Assembly (NCBI GenBank): GCA_016214035.1
Contig: JACRPF010000022.1
Span: 186,001-250,000, forward strand
Length of the DNA: 64,000 bases
Origin: Spirochaetota bacterium
Lineage (GTDB): Bacteria > Spirochaetota > Brachyspiria > Brachyspirales > JACRPF01
Reading direction: 5' to 3'
Below, one piece after another: positions 1 to 9,884 of this stretch (within the stretch, counting starts at the first letter, position 1; every line of letters begins with the position of its first letter). The notes below the pieces were generated by a model, which was given only the letters and a program-made list of their open reading frames with translations, ran no database searches and was not told the DNA's origin. The position numbers and the translations under genes were made by a program.

Positions 1-2
1 AA

Positions 3-3000
3 CGCGTTGTACCCATTTACAAAAAGATCAGCGACATAACTCTCGGCGAGGGAGAATCCATTTCCGGCACTGCATACAAATTTCTTGCGCCGCATGACAC
101 CGAATCCCGCAACCACTCGCGCCCGCTCACCGCATACCGCGGGTATTTCAATACGCAGCGCTGGGTGCTGGGCGACGGCGGGTATGTGACCTATCGTCAT
201 CGCGTAGGCGACCGCATGCAGCGCGAGGCAAAGGTCAGCGCGACGATCAACTGGTACAAGAGCGGTGAGCTTATCGTCGAGGCTGGTATCGATGGCATTT
301 CATGGCGGGAGATAGCGCGGCGAGCTGAAAAAGGCGAAGTAGCCGCGGCAGTGCCGTCCGATCTGTTGCCCGCGAAGGATGTCTGGATAAGGCTCAGAAC
401 ACAGTCCACGGCGAAAGTGGGCGGCACGGGAGACCCCGGCTCGCTGCAGGTACAGATCTATACGTTTTCGTCTGTACTCGACGGAGTACCGCTTACCGCG
501 AAAGGCATGACGCGCTTTTTCGGCATACGCGCAATGCACCCTGACCTCGGCATTACCATCAATGACGCCGGCGATATGCTGCCCGGCGGTAATAATATAC
601 TCACTGCGACGATCGTCAATAAAGGAAAATCGCCGATCACCGTCACTCCGTGCGTTACCGTTACGCAACGGTCAGTCGTTTCCGTCACCAATGCGCCGGC
701 TGCACTGCCGATCGGAGAAACCGTCGTCCGCGCACGATATGCTATTCCGGGAAGCGGACCGGCCGCGCTCACCTTCGCACTCGATGGAAAACCGGCGAGT
801 ATTCTTGAAACCGAATTCTATATTCCCGATCTCTACAGTGCATCCTACGGAGAAACACTTACGAACACCGCAAACGGCACGGTAGCGGTCTGGTGGGCCC
901 AGTCCGGGTGGCGAATATCCGAGGAACGTCCGGCTCCCGCCGCGAGAGGAGCGGCACTCGTTATCCGCGCGGCGAAGAATGAGGCCGATGCCGCGCAGAT
1001 AGTGATTCGTCCGGCAAAAGATCTCCGCGGTCTCACCGCTGTCATGTGCGATCTGAAAGGTGCTAAAGGCGTTATCTCGCCGGAGCATGTTGATATACTC
1101 GCCGTACGCTGCGTTCCGGTAGAGATACCCACCGACACCGTCGGCTGCGCCGGCAATTGGCCCGATCCGCTTATGCCGATCACCGCGCCGATGAACATCG
1201 CAGCGGGCAGGAATCAGCCGCTCTGGATACGCGTGCGTGTGCCGAAAACGGCTGCGGCGGGGGAATACCGCGGCGTGCTCACGCTCTCGGCACCGGGATT
1301 TTCATACAATGCGCCCGTTATCGTCACGGTGTATGACTTTGAATTCCCCGACAAGGTTACCTGTGAATCTGCGTTCGGTCTCGGCGCGAACCGGGCGCTT
1401 ACGTATCACCGTCTGACAAACGATGCGCAGAAACGCATTGTGTATGAAAAATATCTCAGCAATTTCAGCGCGCATCATATATCGCCGTACGACCCCGCCG
1501 CGCTTGACCCGATCAAAGTAACCTGGAAGACCGCGGGCGGTCCGCGCTGGGAAGGCGGATCATTCGACACGAACGAAAAGCACAGCGGCACATCCGCACT
1601 CGTGTTGCGCGACGAAAAAAACGATGCCAATGTGAGCGCAAAATATTCCGAAAACATTCCGATACCGGACGGCGGAGTAAAACTGCGGTTCCGGTATAAA
1701 ACGGACAGACCTGCGCATCAGTTTCTCGTAACGTTCAATCATCTCGATGCGGGCGGCAAATGGATGTCCGGAAAGAACAACGATATCAAAATTGAAGGCA
1801 GCGGTGAGTGGCGAATGTTCGAACAGACGATATCGAAATTCCCCGCCGGTGCAGCGGCATTCAAATTCAATCTGATGGCCACGCTCTGGAGCGAGAAAGG
1901 CACCAACACCGGCACGGTCTGGTTCGACGACATATCGCTGACAGACGTATCGACAAGAGATCTGCTCGCTCCGGAGGCATCCCGTTGCGAAATGCCGACG
2001 AATCATGCCGCGCCAGAACCGGTCATAGACTGGAGTGCGTGGGATGCGGCGATGGAACGCGCGTTCTCCGTGCACAACTTCAGTTCGATGCGTTTCCCGC
2101 TGCAGGGTCTCGGCGGCGGCACGTTCTTCTCGAGGAACGAACCTTCCATCGCCGGATTCACCGAAGGTACACCGCAATACGCGGAGGCATTCAAAAAGTA
2201 TGCGGGCATGGTTGAGCAGCATCTCAAAGAAAAAGGCTGGCTGGACAAAGCGTACATCTACTGGTTCGACGAACCGGACCCGAAGGATTATCCGTTCGTG
2301 ATGAACGGATTTAACAAAATAAAAGAAAACGCGCCGGGACTTCGTCGTATGCTCACCGAACAGGTCGAAGACGGTCTCATCGGCGGACCGAACCTCTGGT
2401 GCCCGGTATCCTCGTCGTACAATCATGAGGCGGCTGAAAAACAGCGGGCTGCCGGCGATCATTTCTGGTGGTATGTCTGCTGTTCTCCCAAAGCGCCGTA
2501 TGCTACGGAATTCATCGATCACCCGGCAACCGATCTGCGCGTCTGGTTATGGCAGACATGGCAGAACAAAATAGAAGGCGTACTCGTCTGGGAAAGCGTC
2601 TACTGGACGAGTGACGCAGCGTACCCCGATCGTACAAAGCCGCAGAACCCGTATCTCGATCCGATGGCATGGGTGAGCGGCTATGACGCGAAACCGGGCG
2701 ACAAACGCCCCTGGGGCAACGGCGACGGGCGATTCGTCTATCCGCCGGAAGCGTTTTTCAATTCCGACGGCCCGGTCCTCGACGGCCCCGTGGACAGCAT
2801 ACGCTGGGAGATGCTCCGCGACGGCATCGAGGACTACGAATATTTCGTCATGCTCAAACGGCTCATCGCGGAAAAAGGCGCGAAACTGTCCGCGTCCGAA
2901 CGCATGCGGTATGAACAGCTTCTCGTGGTCCCGGAATCGATCTCAAGATCATTGACCGAATTCACAACGGATCCGGCGCCCATAGAGGCACGGCGGCATG

Positions 3001-3035
3001 AATTAGCGAAGGCAATAGAAACGCTGTCACGATAA
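3..3035 (+). CDS. GH123-like secreted glycoside hydrolase (DUF4091), 5' end cut by window
   Basis: The reading frame is open from the window edge, so the true start and any signal peptide lie upstream; about 1,010 residues are visible. An Ig-like segment (about 185-280) is followed by the beta-rich domain that precedes DUF4091 barrels (about 300-430). A jelly-roll carbohydrate-binding-like insert follows (about 500-650, ending in 'VWFDDISL'). Then comes the catalytic barrel with an Asp-Glu pair in 'FDEPDP' near 754, and the C-terminal signature 'RDGIEDYEYF' near 940. DUF4091 is the catalytic domain of GH123, whose characterised members are beta-N-acetylgalactosaminidases using an adjacent Asp-Glu pair. 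Hydrolysis of GalNAc-type glycans is therefore the family expectation, not shown here. It is the first visible gene of a four-gene same-strand run; the next gene starts 14 bp downstream. Confidence 0.8.
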   Translation, partial: RVVPIYKKISDITLGEGESISGTAYKFLAPHDTESRNHSRPLTAYRGYFNTQRWVLGDGGYVTYRHRVGDRMQREAKVSATINWYKSGELIVEAGIDGISWREIARRAEKGEVAAAVPSDLLPAKDVWIRLRTQSTAKVGGTGDPGSLQVQIYTFSSVLDGVPLTAKGMTRFFGIRAMHPDLGITINDAGDMLPGGNNILTATIVNKGKSPITVTPCVTVTQRSVVSVTNAPAALPIGETVVRARYAIPGSGPAALTFALDGKPASILETEFYIPDLYSASYGETLTNTANGTVAVWWAQSGWRISEERPAPAARGAALVIRAAKNEADAAQIVIRPAKDLRGLTAVMCDLKGAKGVISPEHVDILAVRCVPVEIPTDTVGCAGNWPDPLMPITAPMNIAAGRNQPLWIRVRVPKTAAAGEYRGVLTLSAPGFSYNAPVIVTVYDFEFPDKVTCESAFGLGANRALTYHRLTNDAQKRIVYEKYLSNFSAHHISPYDPAALDPIKVTWKTAGGPRWEGGSFDTNEKHSGTSALVLRDEKNDANVSAKYSENIPIPDGGVKLRFRYKTDRPAHQFLVTFNHLDAGGKWMSGKNNDIKIEGSGEWRMFEQTISKFPAGAAAFKFNLMATLWSEKGTNTGTVWFDDISLTDVSTRDLLAPEASRCEMPTNHAAPEPVIDWSAWDAAMERAFSVHNFSSMRFPLQGLGGGTFFSRNEPSIAGFTEGTPQYAEAFKKYAGMVEQHLKEKGWLDKAYIYWFDEPDPKDYPFVMNGFNKIKENAPGLRRMLTEQVEDGLIGGPNLWCPVSSSYNHEAAEKQRAAGDHFWWYVCCSPKAPYATEFIDHPATDLRVWLWQTWQNKIEGVLVWESVYWTSDAAYPDRTKPQNPYLDPMAWVSGYDAKPGDKRPWGNGDGRFVYPPEAFFNSDGPVLDGPVDSIRWEMLRDGIEDYEYFVMLKRLIAEKGAKLSASERMRYEQLLVVPESISRSLTEFTTDPAPIEARRHELAKAIETLSR

Positions 3036-3049
3036 TACCACGGGAGTTC

Positions 3050-6000
3050 ATGATGCGACGATCGATTAACATGTTTTTCTTATCTCTTGCACTCGCTGTT
3101 GCCGCATCGGGCGCACCGGCACCCGCCGCGGGTCCGCTTACCTCGTTTGAATCAGAAAGCGACAATCCGTTCACGGCAGTCGGCGGCGCGACGGCCATCC
3201 GCATGACGGAGAACGCAAGTCAAGGCACGGCATCCCTGAAAGTTGTGTTCCCTGGATCCGACAAACCCACATGGCCCGGACTGCAGCTGCCGGGCGGAGA
3301 CAATCCCGACTGGTCGCAGCGCAAAGTGCTCCTTGCGGATATTTTCCTTGCAAGCGAAGACCCGGCATCACTTGCCACCCGTCTTGATACCGCCGGGAAA
3401 GGCGCGGCATACGGCGCGCAGATAAAACTCAGGCCGGGGTGGAATAAAAGCACGCCCATCGAGGTAACCGTCGGCGGCGACGCGGATATGACACAGGTAA
3501 AGACGCTGCTCATCTATGCGTCCAAACCGCAGAAGGATATTGTCTTCTATATTGACAATGTGCGCTGGTCTACCACGGCGCGCGAGTTCAAGCGCATCGT
3601 ATTTGTGGAGACCGCGCCGAAACCGAAGGCCGATGCCGACGATGAAAAACGCGGCTTCATAGTCCATGCGAAGCATTATCTGTCGCTCGGGTTTGAAAAT
3701 AGCCGCCCGGTGGAGCGCATAACGGACCTCTCGCTTTTCGCGGCGAAGGGAGAGACGGAACCGCTGGCGGTGAACGTATATGCGCTCCGGAAGCTTGGTG
3801 CACTTTCCGTGTCCGTGTCGCAGCTTACCGATGACGCGGGAAATATCATCCCGTCGACGGCATGGACACCGCGTGTCGTGGGATATATGAACAAACGGGT
3901 GAACTATCAGTCCGACCGCTATCACGCCGATGCGCCCATCTATCTGGCGCCGCATACTTCGCCCGCAGTACTTGCCGCGGACAGGAACGCGCGCTACTGG
4001 CTTACGATACAGGTGCCGCAGAACGCGAAAGCGGGTAAGTACCGCGGCAGTGTGAGCGTTGTTGCCGACGGCAGCCGTCAGATCATCCCGTTATCGGTAC
4101 GCATACTTCCGTTCGAACTTCCCGAACCCAAAGGCATGCTGTACGGTCAGTATTATCGTCTGCACGGCTCTCCCGCCGATCCGAAAGCCCGCATACACGA
4201 CGACCTCGCCGACATGCGCGCACACGGGATGACGACACTCGGGCTCTGCATCGGCGTACATGAATCATCATATTCAAACAGCGGCGGCAAATTCACATTC
4301 GCGTTCAACGGCAGTACGCCGTTCGAATATGCGCTCGATGCATATCGCGACATCGGTTTTCCCGAACCGGTGATACTCCTCAATGATTCGGGACAGCACG
4401 CGGCGGGGAAAACAGCCGGATATAAAGCTCCCGGATATGACGATGCATACGTTGCATTCCATAAAGGATTGGCCGCAGCGGCGAAAGAAAAGAAATGGCC
4501 GGTGATATACATTCAGCCGGTGGACGAACCGGCGTGGAACCCGGGCGACGCGAAAGAACGCAACGTCTATCACCTGCGGCTGTTAAAGACGGCAGGCATT
4601 CCCACCGAACAGGACGGACCCGGCGACGCGTACTTTCACGGCGAGTCCGGAAAACTTTCCGACATCTGGAATTACAACGGCGTCATCGGCAAGCCCGACG
4701 AGGTGGCCAAAGCACTCGGCGAAGGAAAGATCGTCTGCGTGTATAACTTTGACGTGGAAGGATATCTCGGCGAGACCGACCGCTGGGCATGCGGACTCTT
4801 TACCTGGCGGCATGGACTGCACGGCGCGTATAACTGGGAATACCGCGGCGGCAACGGGAGCATCTACGACGACCTCGATTCGCAGCTTGGCGACTGGGTG
4901 CATAATTATCTGCCCACGGCGACGCATCCCGGCGGACCGTCCATAGGCTGGGAAGCGACGCGCGAAGGCGTTGACGACCGGAAATACATCGCACTCTGTG
5001 AATCGACGATAGTCCGGGCGAAGAACGCAGGCGGCGCTGCCGCGGCAACGGCTGAAGCCGCATCGAAAGCGCTTGCCGATCTGAAAAAATGGCTCGATGA
5101 TGATCCGCGTGCGGAACGTAATCGCAATGAGTGGACAACGGCGCTTTCGGCGGCTGAAGCGCGGAACTATCTGCCGCCCGATACCGAGACGAACGCGTAC
5201 CGCTACGTCAGCGGCGATTACAAATTCCCGAACAGCGTTGCCTACGGTGATTACGACGCCATACGACGGATGGTCGCCGGACACATCATCGCCATGCTCG
5301 CGGCCATGGGCGAAGCGGATGCTGTCGGCATAACCTCGTCATTCACGCCGGCACTTGAAAAAAAGGTAAAGAAGGAAAAGTCACTCGGCACGCGGCCGTT
5401 CGCGAAAGTGATGAAAGCACCGGGTGTTCCGGTCATCGACGGAAATATCGAGGGTGACGATGCGTGGCGCAGCATACGGCCGGTTTCACTTACGCTGAGT
5501 GACGGCGGCGGAAAACCTGCCATGCCGACGAAAGCATATATCATGCTCGGTGACGGCATGATATACATCGGGTTTGTCTGCGACGAGGAGGCGATCACGC
5601 AGCTCACGGCGAATGTGCGCGACCCGAAAGGCCCGGTGTGGGATGACGACTGCGTGGAAGTGTTCATCGACCCCACGGGTGCACAGAAGGAATTACGGCA
5701 GGTCATCGTCAATACGCTATCCACAGTCTGGACGGGAAGTTCTTCCGGCTCATGGAACGCCGCGGTGAAAGCGAAAGCACTCGTCGACCGCGAAAAAAAG
5801 CAATGGACGGCGGAGATCGCTATTCCCGCGGCGGGCATGACACTCACGCCGCGTTTCGGCATCAATTTCTGCCGTGAACGGCGCCCGGTCGATTCGTTCG
5901 AACTGTCGTCATGGTCGCCCACCGGTCAGTCGTTTAAACGTCCCGAACGTTTCGGCATCGCCGTGATCGAAGGCGATATACCGCTTGCATCGTTCGAATC

Positions 6001-6424
6001 GGATGCTGATAATCCCTTCACGGCTTCGGGCGGGGCGGAACTTATGCGCGCGAACGAACATGCCAGTGACGGTACGTCCGCATTGAAGGTCACGATATCC
6101 GGGAACAGCAAGGATACCTGGCAGGGCGCGTTGATGACGGTACCCGCGGATATGAGCGACTGGTCCGCCAGGAGCAGCATCATGATGGATGTGTTCCTCT
6201 CGGGTGACGAGATACCGCTCATGTTCAAGCTGGAAGCGGACAAGGGCGTGTGGCTGCCGTCGGTGACGCTCAAACCGGGCATGAACACCAACGTCATCGC
6301 GGATCTTACGAAACCCAACATTCCGGTCGACATCACGAAGGTGAGGTCATTCTTTATCTATATCAGTAAACCGCGGAAAGACTGCACGCTTCATATCGAT
6401 AATGTCAGAGTGTCGGTGAAATGA
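3050..6424 (+). CDS. Secreted GH123-like protein flanked by duplicated binding domains, with CBM9
   Basis: This is a 1,124-residue protein with a Sec signal peptide (about 1-22, ending in Ala-rich sequence). The order is: beta-sandwich module (about 27-180); the beta domain typical of DUF4091/GH123 proteins; a barrel with 'VDEPAWN' near 490; the signature 'REGVDDRKY' near 637; a CBM9-like module (about 785-970, beginning 'VPVIDGNIEGDDAW'); and a last beta-sandwich (about 975-1124). The last module is a clear copy of the first: 'SFESESDNPFTAVGG' against 'SFESDADNPFTASGG'. GH123 members remove beta-linked GalNAc, and CBM9 modules bind glycan ends, so an extracellular multivalent glycan hydrolase is inferred. 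A GGGAG ribosome site precedes the start. The gene belongs to the run of GH123-like genes. Confidence 0.8.
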   Translation: MMRRSINMFFLSLALAVAASGAPAPAAGPLTSFESESDNPFTAVGGATAIRMTENASQGTASLKVVFPGSDKPTWPGLQLPGGDNPDWSQRKVLLADIFLASEDPASLATRLDTAGKGAAYGAQIKLRPGWNKSTPIEVTVGGDADMTQVKTLLIYASKPQKDIVFYIDNVRWSTTAREFKRIVFVETAPKPKADADDEKRGFIVHAKHYLSLGFENSRPVERITDLSLFAAKGETEPLAVNVYALRKLGALSVSVSQLTDDAGNIIPSTAWTPRVVGYMNKRVNYQSDRYHADAPIYLAPHTSPAVLAADRNARYWLTIQVPQNAKAGKYRGSVSVVADGSRQIIPLSVRILPFELPEPKGMLYGQYYRLHGSPADPKARIHDDLADMRAHGMTTLGLCIGVHESSYSNSGGKFTFAFNGSTPFEYALDAYRDIGFPEPVILLNDSGQHAAGKTAGYKAPGYDDAYVAFHKGLAAAAKEKKWPVIYIQPVDEPAWNPGDAKERNVYHLRLLKTAGIPTEQDGPGDAYFHGESGKLSDIWNYNGVIGKPDEVAKALGEGKIVCVYNFDVEGYLGETDRWACGLFTWRHGLHGAYNWEYRGGNGSIYDDLDSQLGDWVHNYLPTATHPGGPSIGWEATREGVDDRKYIALCESTIVRAKNAGGAAAATAEAASKALADLKKWLDDDPRAERNRNEWTTALSAAEARNYLPPDTETNAYRYVSGDYKFPNSVAYGDYDAIRRMVAGHIIAMLAAMGEADAVGITSSFTPALEKKVKKEKSLGTRPFAKVMKAPGVPVIDGNIEGDDAWRSIRPVSLTLSDGGGKPAMPTKAYIMLGDGMIYIGFVCDEEAITQLTANVRDPKGPVWDDDCVEVFIDPTGAQKELRQVIVNTLSTVWTGSSSGSWNAAVKAKALVDREKKQWTAEIAIPAAGMTLTPRFGINFCRERRPVDSFELSSWSPTGQSFKRPERFGIAVIEGDIPLASFESDADNPFTASGGAELMRANEHASDGTSALKVTISGNSKDTWQGALMTVPADMSDWSARSSIMMDVFLSGDEIPLMFKLEADKGVWLPSVTLKPGMNTNVIADLTKPNIPVDITKVRSFFIYISKPRKDCTLHIDNVRVSVK

Positions 6425-6492
6425 AATCCGGATATGGCAACGCGCATGATTCTGCTGTATACTGAATAAAACTGTTTCTGGAGGAAAAATAT

Positions 6493-7158
6493 ATGGTACG
6501 TTATCTTATCGGTGTTCTCGCTGCGGCGGCAGCGCTTTCGGCGCAGAGCTTTTCGTTCAGCGATGATTTTTCAAAATATACCGAAGGCGCAGACGCCGCT
6601 GGGAAATGGGTTGCTGCTGCGAATTGGAAAGTGATCGGCGGCAGGATGATCGGCGATTCACCGTCCGATCGTGTGCCGCTTATCGTCAAGGGCGCACCGT
6701 CCGGCGTGGAGATGAAGATTGAGGCGACCATAATGCCGAAGGAGCCGCTCTCGGACGGATGGATGGCGTTCGGCATCATCATCTATGAGAATGCAACGAA
6801 TTTCTGGCAGTTTGCGCTTATCGGTCCTGATAAGGAATACAAGTCCAAGCTCAAGAATTTTTTCGAGATCAAACAGATGTACGGAAGCTGGGGCTATACG
6901 AACAACATCGTTCCCGATACAAAAGATGAGATAAACGGATTCGCAAATCCATGGTCGTACGGCACCGCATATACGCTTCGCATGGAGCTCACAGAAAAAG
7001 GCATTGTCGGTACGGCGAGAACGGCCGATGGAACGGTGATATGCCGGTCGGCATACACGTTTAAGAACCGCAACGGCGCCGTCAGCGGCAAACCGGGGCT
7101 TACCACGGCCGGCATCAAAGGCGAATGCGCCATGTTCCGCGTCAAGATCGTGAAATAG
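6493..7158 (+). CDS. Small secreted jelly-roll protein (DUF1080/LamG-like fold)
   Basis: This 221-residue protein has a short Ala-rich signal peptide (about 1-18). The rest is beta-strand-rich, beginning 'FSDDFSKYTEGADAAGKW' and continuing with 'WKVIGGRMIGD' and 'GWMAFGIIIYENATNFWQF'. This pattern is seen in single-domain concanavalin-like (3-keto-glycoside hydrolase/DUF1080 or LamG type) proteins. A strong GGAGG site lies 8 bp before the ATG, and a TATACT box at 6458-6463 could be a local promoter. It sits between two GH123-like genes, 7 bp upstream of the next, so a role as accessory glycan-binding or hydrolysing protein is inferred. No catalytic residues could be assigned. Confidence 0.55.
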   Translation: MVRYLIGVLAAAAALSAQSFSFSDDFSKYTEGADAAGKWVAAANWKVIGGRMIGDSPSDRVPLIVKGAPSGVEMKIEATIMPKEPLSDGWMAFGIIIYENATNFWQFALIGPDKEYKSKLKNFFEIKQMYGSWGYTNNIVPDTKDEINGFANPWSYGTAYTLRMELTEKGIVGTARTADGTVICRSAYTFKNRNGAVSGKPGLTTAGIKGECAMFRVKIVK

Positions 7159-7165
7159 GGAAACG

Positions 7166-9865
7166 ATGCGTACTACAGCCGTCCGGTCACTGCTCGTACT
7201 GCTCGTTTCGGGACTGCTTGCCGGTGCATCATACAGCGACTGGAAGGAGATCCCCTACGGCGAGACAGCCCCGGAGCCGACACCGACGGCGGCTGAGACG
7301 GAACGCGGATTCATCCTGTTCTCGCGGCCAATCACCGAACCGGTGTATCCGAACACGCGGCCGCTATCATTTGAACGCATCACATCGCTTGAAGCTTTTG
7401 CCGCAGCGGGTGAATTCGAACCGTTCGTGTTTACCGTCTATCCGCTCAAAGACATCGCCGGTATGGCGGTCTCAGTGTCGCCGCTTATGTCGGGTGCGGT
7501 GCCGATTCCCGCGTCGAATATCGAGGTACGATATGCACGGCATACCGCGGTGCGATTTCCTTTGTACACATCGAAAGGTACGTTCAGACGGATGCCGGAG
7601 CTTCTGGAAAAATCGGAGACGCACTCGTTTCCCGCCGGGGAATGCCGCCAGTTCTGGCTTACCGTCCGCGTTCCTGAGACTGCAAAGCCAGGCATCTATA
7701 AAGGTACGGTGTCAGCAGCGCTTGGCGGAATAGTTACGGAGATACCGGTATCGCTTCGCGTCGTGGCGTTCACGCTTTCCCGCGATCCGTCGAAACAGTA
7801 CACCGCGTATCATTACGACATCTATCAGCGGCACAAAAACACGATCGCGTCGCTCGATCCCGCGCTCACCAACGCCGGGGGTCTTGCCCGTATCGCCGCG
7901 AACGAATACAACACCATGCGCGACTACGGCTTCACCATGGCGCCGACGATCTATCTCGGTTATGCATCATCGAATAATTCGTTCTATGTCCGCGTCAGTG
8001 AAGGCGCGGAAGCGATGCGTACTGCGGGACTCCTCAACGCGCCGTATCTTCTTGCGGTGATGCCCATCGGAGGGCTCTACCAGAAATACACCGGCTCGTG
8101 GACGCCGCCGCATGCATTGGTTACCAACACCATGCCCGACGAGTTCTACCGCGACATCACCGCAGTGACGAAGCGCTTTGAAGCCGAGCGTGCTGCGAAT
8201 AAATGGCCGCCGTTCTACTACAATCCGCTTGACGAGGTGGATGCCGCCGCACGCGAGTTCGGCGTGCGCGTGCATGAAGCGGTGAAAGCCGCCGGTGTGA
8301 AGGTCTACACGACGAAAGACCCGAAGGCTCCCGATGCATCGTATTACCGGAACTGCATCGACCTCTGGTGTTCACAGCCGTTCTCGGTTTCGTATGAAGA
8401 AGCGTCACGGTCATCGGCAGTGAAGTACTGGTCGTATCCCAATCACAACTCGGGCGAGATCAAATCGCGCGAGGTGATGATGAAGGGCGGACGCATGACC
8501 TACGGCTACGGCTTCTGGAGAAGCGGCTATGAAGGTCTTGTGCCGTGGATGTGGCGCTGGGATGTGGATGACCCTGCGGATTATCTCGACGGGCGCGCGG
8601 CCGACACGGGTTTTAAACTCACGCGCAGCGGCGAACTGAATCCGGCCGTTTACTGGGAATGCTTCCGCGAAGGCGTCGACGACGCCCGGTATATCTATAC
8701 GCTCGAAGAAGCGCTTGTGCAGCGTGAGAAGAACAGCGACACTGCCTGCCGGGCTCTCGTTACCGAAGGGAAAAAATTCATCGGCGACCTCTGGCACGGC
8801 ATCAAAGCAGAGGATAAATATCTCGCCGACGGCATGTGGCCGTCCGAGGATTTCAACGGTCTACGCTGGAACATGGTGCGACTCATCGGAAAACTTATGC
8901 AATTCCCCGCGGACACCTCGGTTAAAGCTCCATCGGTGCTCGTGACGGACACGGCGCCGCGTGCGGGCCTGAAAAAACCGTCGGTGTTCGACGAAGCACA
9001 GCGCACAGGCAATCTTGAGATGCTTCCGCTCGGCATCGACGATTTCTCCGCATGGACGAACAGCACGAAAGAAGGCGTACTGGAAACGGTGACGGACACA
9101 ATGCACGGCGGTTCATCAGCGCTGCGCTGGACGGTGACCATTGACCATCAGAATGACGGCGGCGAGGGGGGCAAATATCACGTGGGCTGGCCGCGTATGC
9201 GCGTACCGCTTGAAACACCGGTTGACCTCGCAGCATATGATTATGTTTCCCTCTGGCTCATGATAGATTCCGACCGCGACGAGGTGGCCGACGACACGAC
9301 GCCGTTTACCATGGACATCTATACCTCCGCGGGAAAATTCGCGAGGCGTATTGTGAATGAAGCCGAACAGCGGAGGTGGATGCATATACTCGTGCCGTCG
9401 GTGGAACTAGCGTCGATCGCCGGCGGCGCGGCGAATCTTACTGGACTGAAAGCACTGCAGTTCTGGATCGGAGAGTCGGCATATAAGCACGGCACCAAAC
9501 TGAAGTTCTATCTCGATGACATTGCACTCGTCAGATTCAGAAATCCGGTCATAGAATCAGTCAGCGTTCCCGCGATCTGTACGCTGCCGGCGGTATATGT
9601 ACCCGCATCGTTCGTCATGCTCGGCGGCAATGCGGTTGAACGCGGCCGCTATTCCGTGCGGGCGTCACTGCTGCAGGATAACCGTGTTTTGTCGTTCATT
9701 GAACAGGACCTTATCGACTTCAAGCGTATCGGCATTCCCGCGGATCGGATACGAGTGCCGGGGCAATATGACGTTACGGTGGAGCTGCGCGGGGGTGATC
9801 AGGTGCGGTCATCGGTGACAACGCAGTTCACGGCAGTTGAGGGGCCGTTCTTCGGAGTAAAATAA
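7166..9865 (+). CDS. Secreted GH123-like glycoside hydrolase with C-terminal binding domains
   Basis: The protein has 899 residues and an N-terminal signal peptide ('LLVLLVSGLLAGASYS'). A beta-rich N-terminal domain (about 30-210) opens with 'ERGFILFSRPITEPVYPNTRP', resembling the equivalent domain of the protein encoded at 3050-6424. The barrel follows, with an Asp-Glu pair in 'NPLDEVDA' near 355 and the signature 'FREGVDDARY' near 500. The last 290 residues are a jelly-roll module (about 615-795, 'KFYLDDIALVRF') and an Ig-like tail. The Asp-Glu position matches the catalytic pair of GH123, although the usual Pro after Glu is replaced by Val. Its context with the other two GH123-like proteins suggests one glycan target attacked by several enzymes. 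It converges with the next gene, which ends 20 bp away. Confidence 0.78.
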   Translation: MRTTAVRSLLVLLVSGLLAGASYSDWKEIPYGETAPEPTPTAAETERGFILFSRPITEPVYPNTRPLSFERITSLEAFAAAGEFEPFVFTVYPLKDIAGMAVSVSPLMSGAVPIPASNIEVRYARHTAVRFPLYTSKGTFRRMPELLEKSETHSFPAGECRQFWLTVRVPETAKPGIYKGTVSAALGGIVTEIPVSLRVVAFTLSRDPSKQYTAYHYDIYQRHKNTIASLDPALTNAGGLARIAANEYNTMRDYGFTMAPTIYLGYASSNNSFYVRVSEGAEAMRTAGLLNAPYLLAVMPIGGLYQKYTGSWTPPHALVTNTMPDEFYRDITAVTKRFEAERAANKWPPFYYNPLDEVDAAAREFGVRVHEAVKAAGVKVYTTKDPKAPDASYYRNCIDLWCSQPFSVSYEEASRSSAVKYWSYPNHNSGEIKSREVMMKGGRMTYGYGFWRSGYEGLVPWMWRWDVDDPADYLDGRAADTGFKLTRSGELNPAVYWECFREGVDDARYIYTLEEALVQREKNSDTACRALVTEGKKFIGDLWHGIKAEDKYLADGMWPSEDFNGLRWNMVRLIGKLMQFPADTSVKAPSVLVTDTAPRAGLKKPSVFDEAQRTGNLEMLPLGIDDFSAWTNSTKEGVLETVTDTMHGGSSALRWTVTIDHQNDGGEGGKYHVGWPRMRVPLETPVDLAAYDYVSLWLMIDSDRDEVADDTTPFTMDIYTSAGKFARRIVNEAEQRRWMHILVPSVELASIAGGAANLTGLKALQFWIGESAYKHGTKLKFYLDDIALVRFRNPVIESVSVPAICTLPAVYVPASFVMLGGNAVERGRYSVRASLLQDNRVLSFIEQDLIDFKRIGIPADRIRVPGQYDVTVELRGGDQVRSSVTTQFTAVEGPFFGVK

Positions 9866-9884
9866 AGATGTCGTCGCTGTCGTA

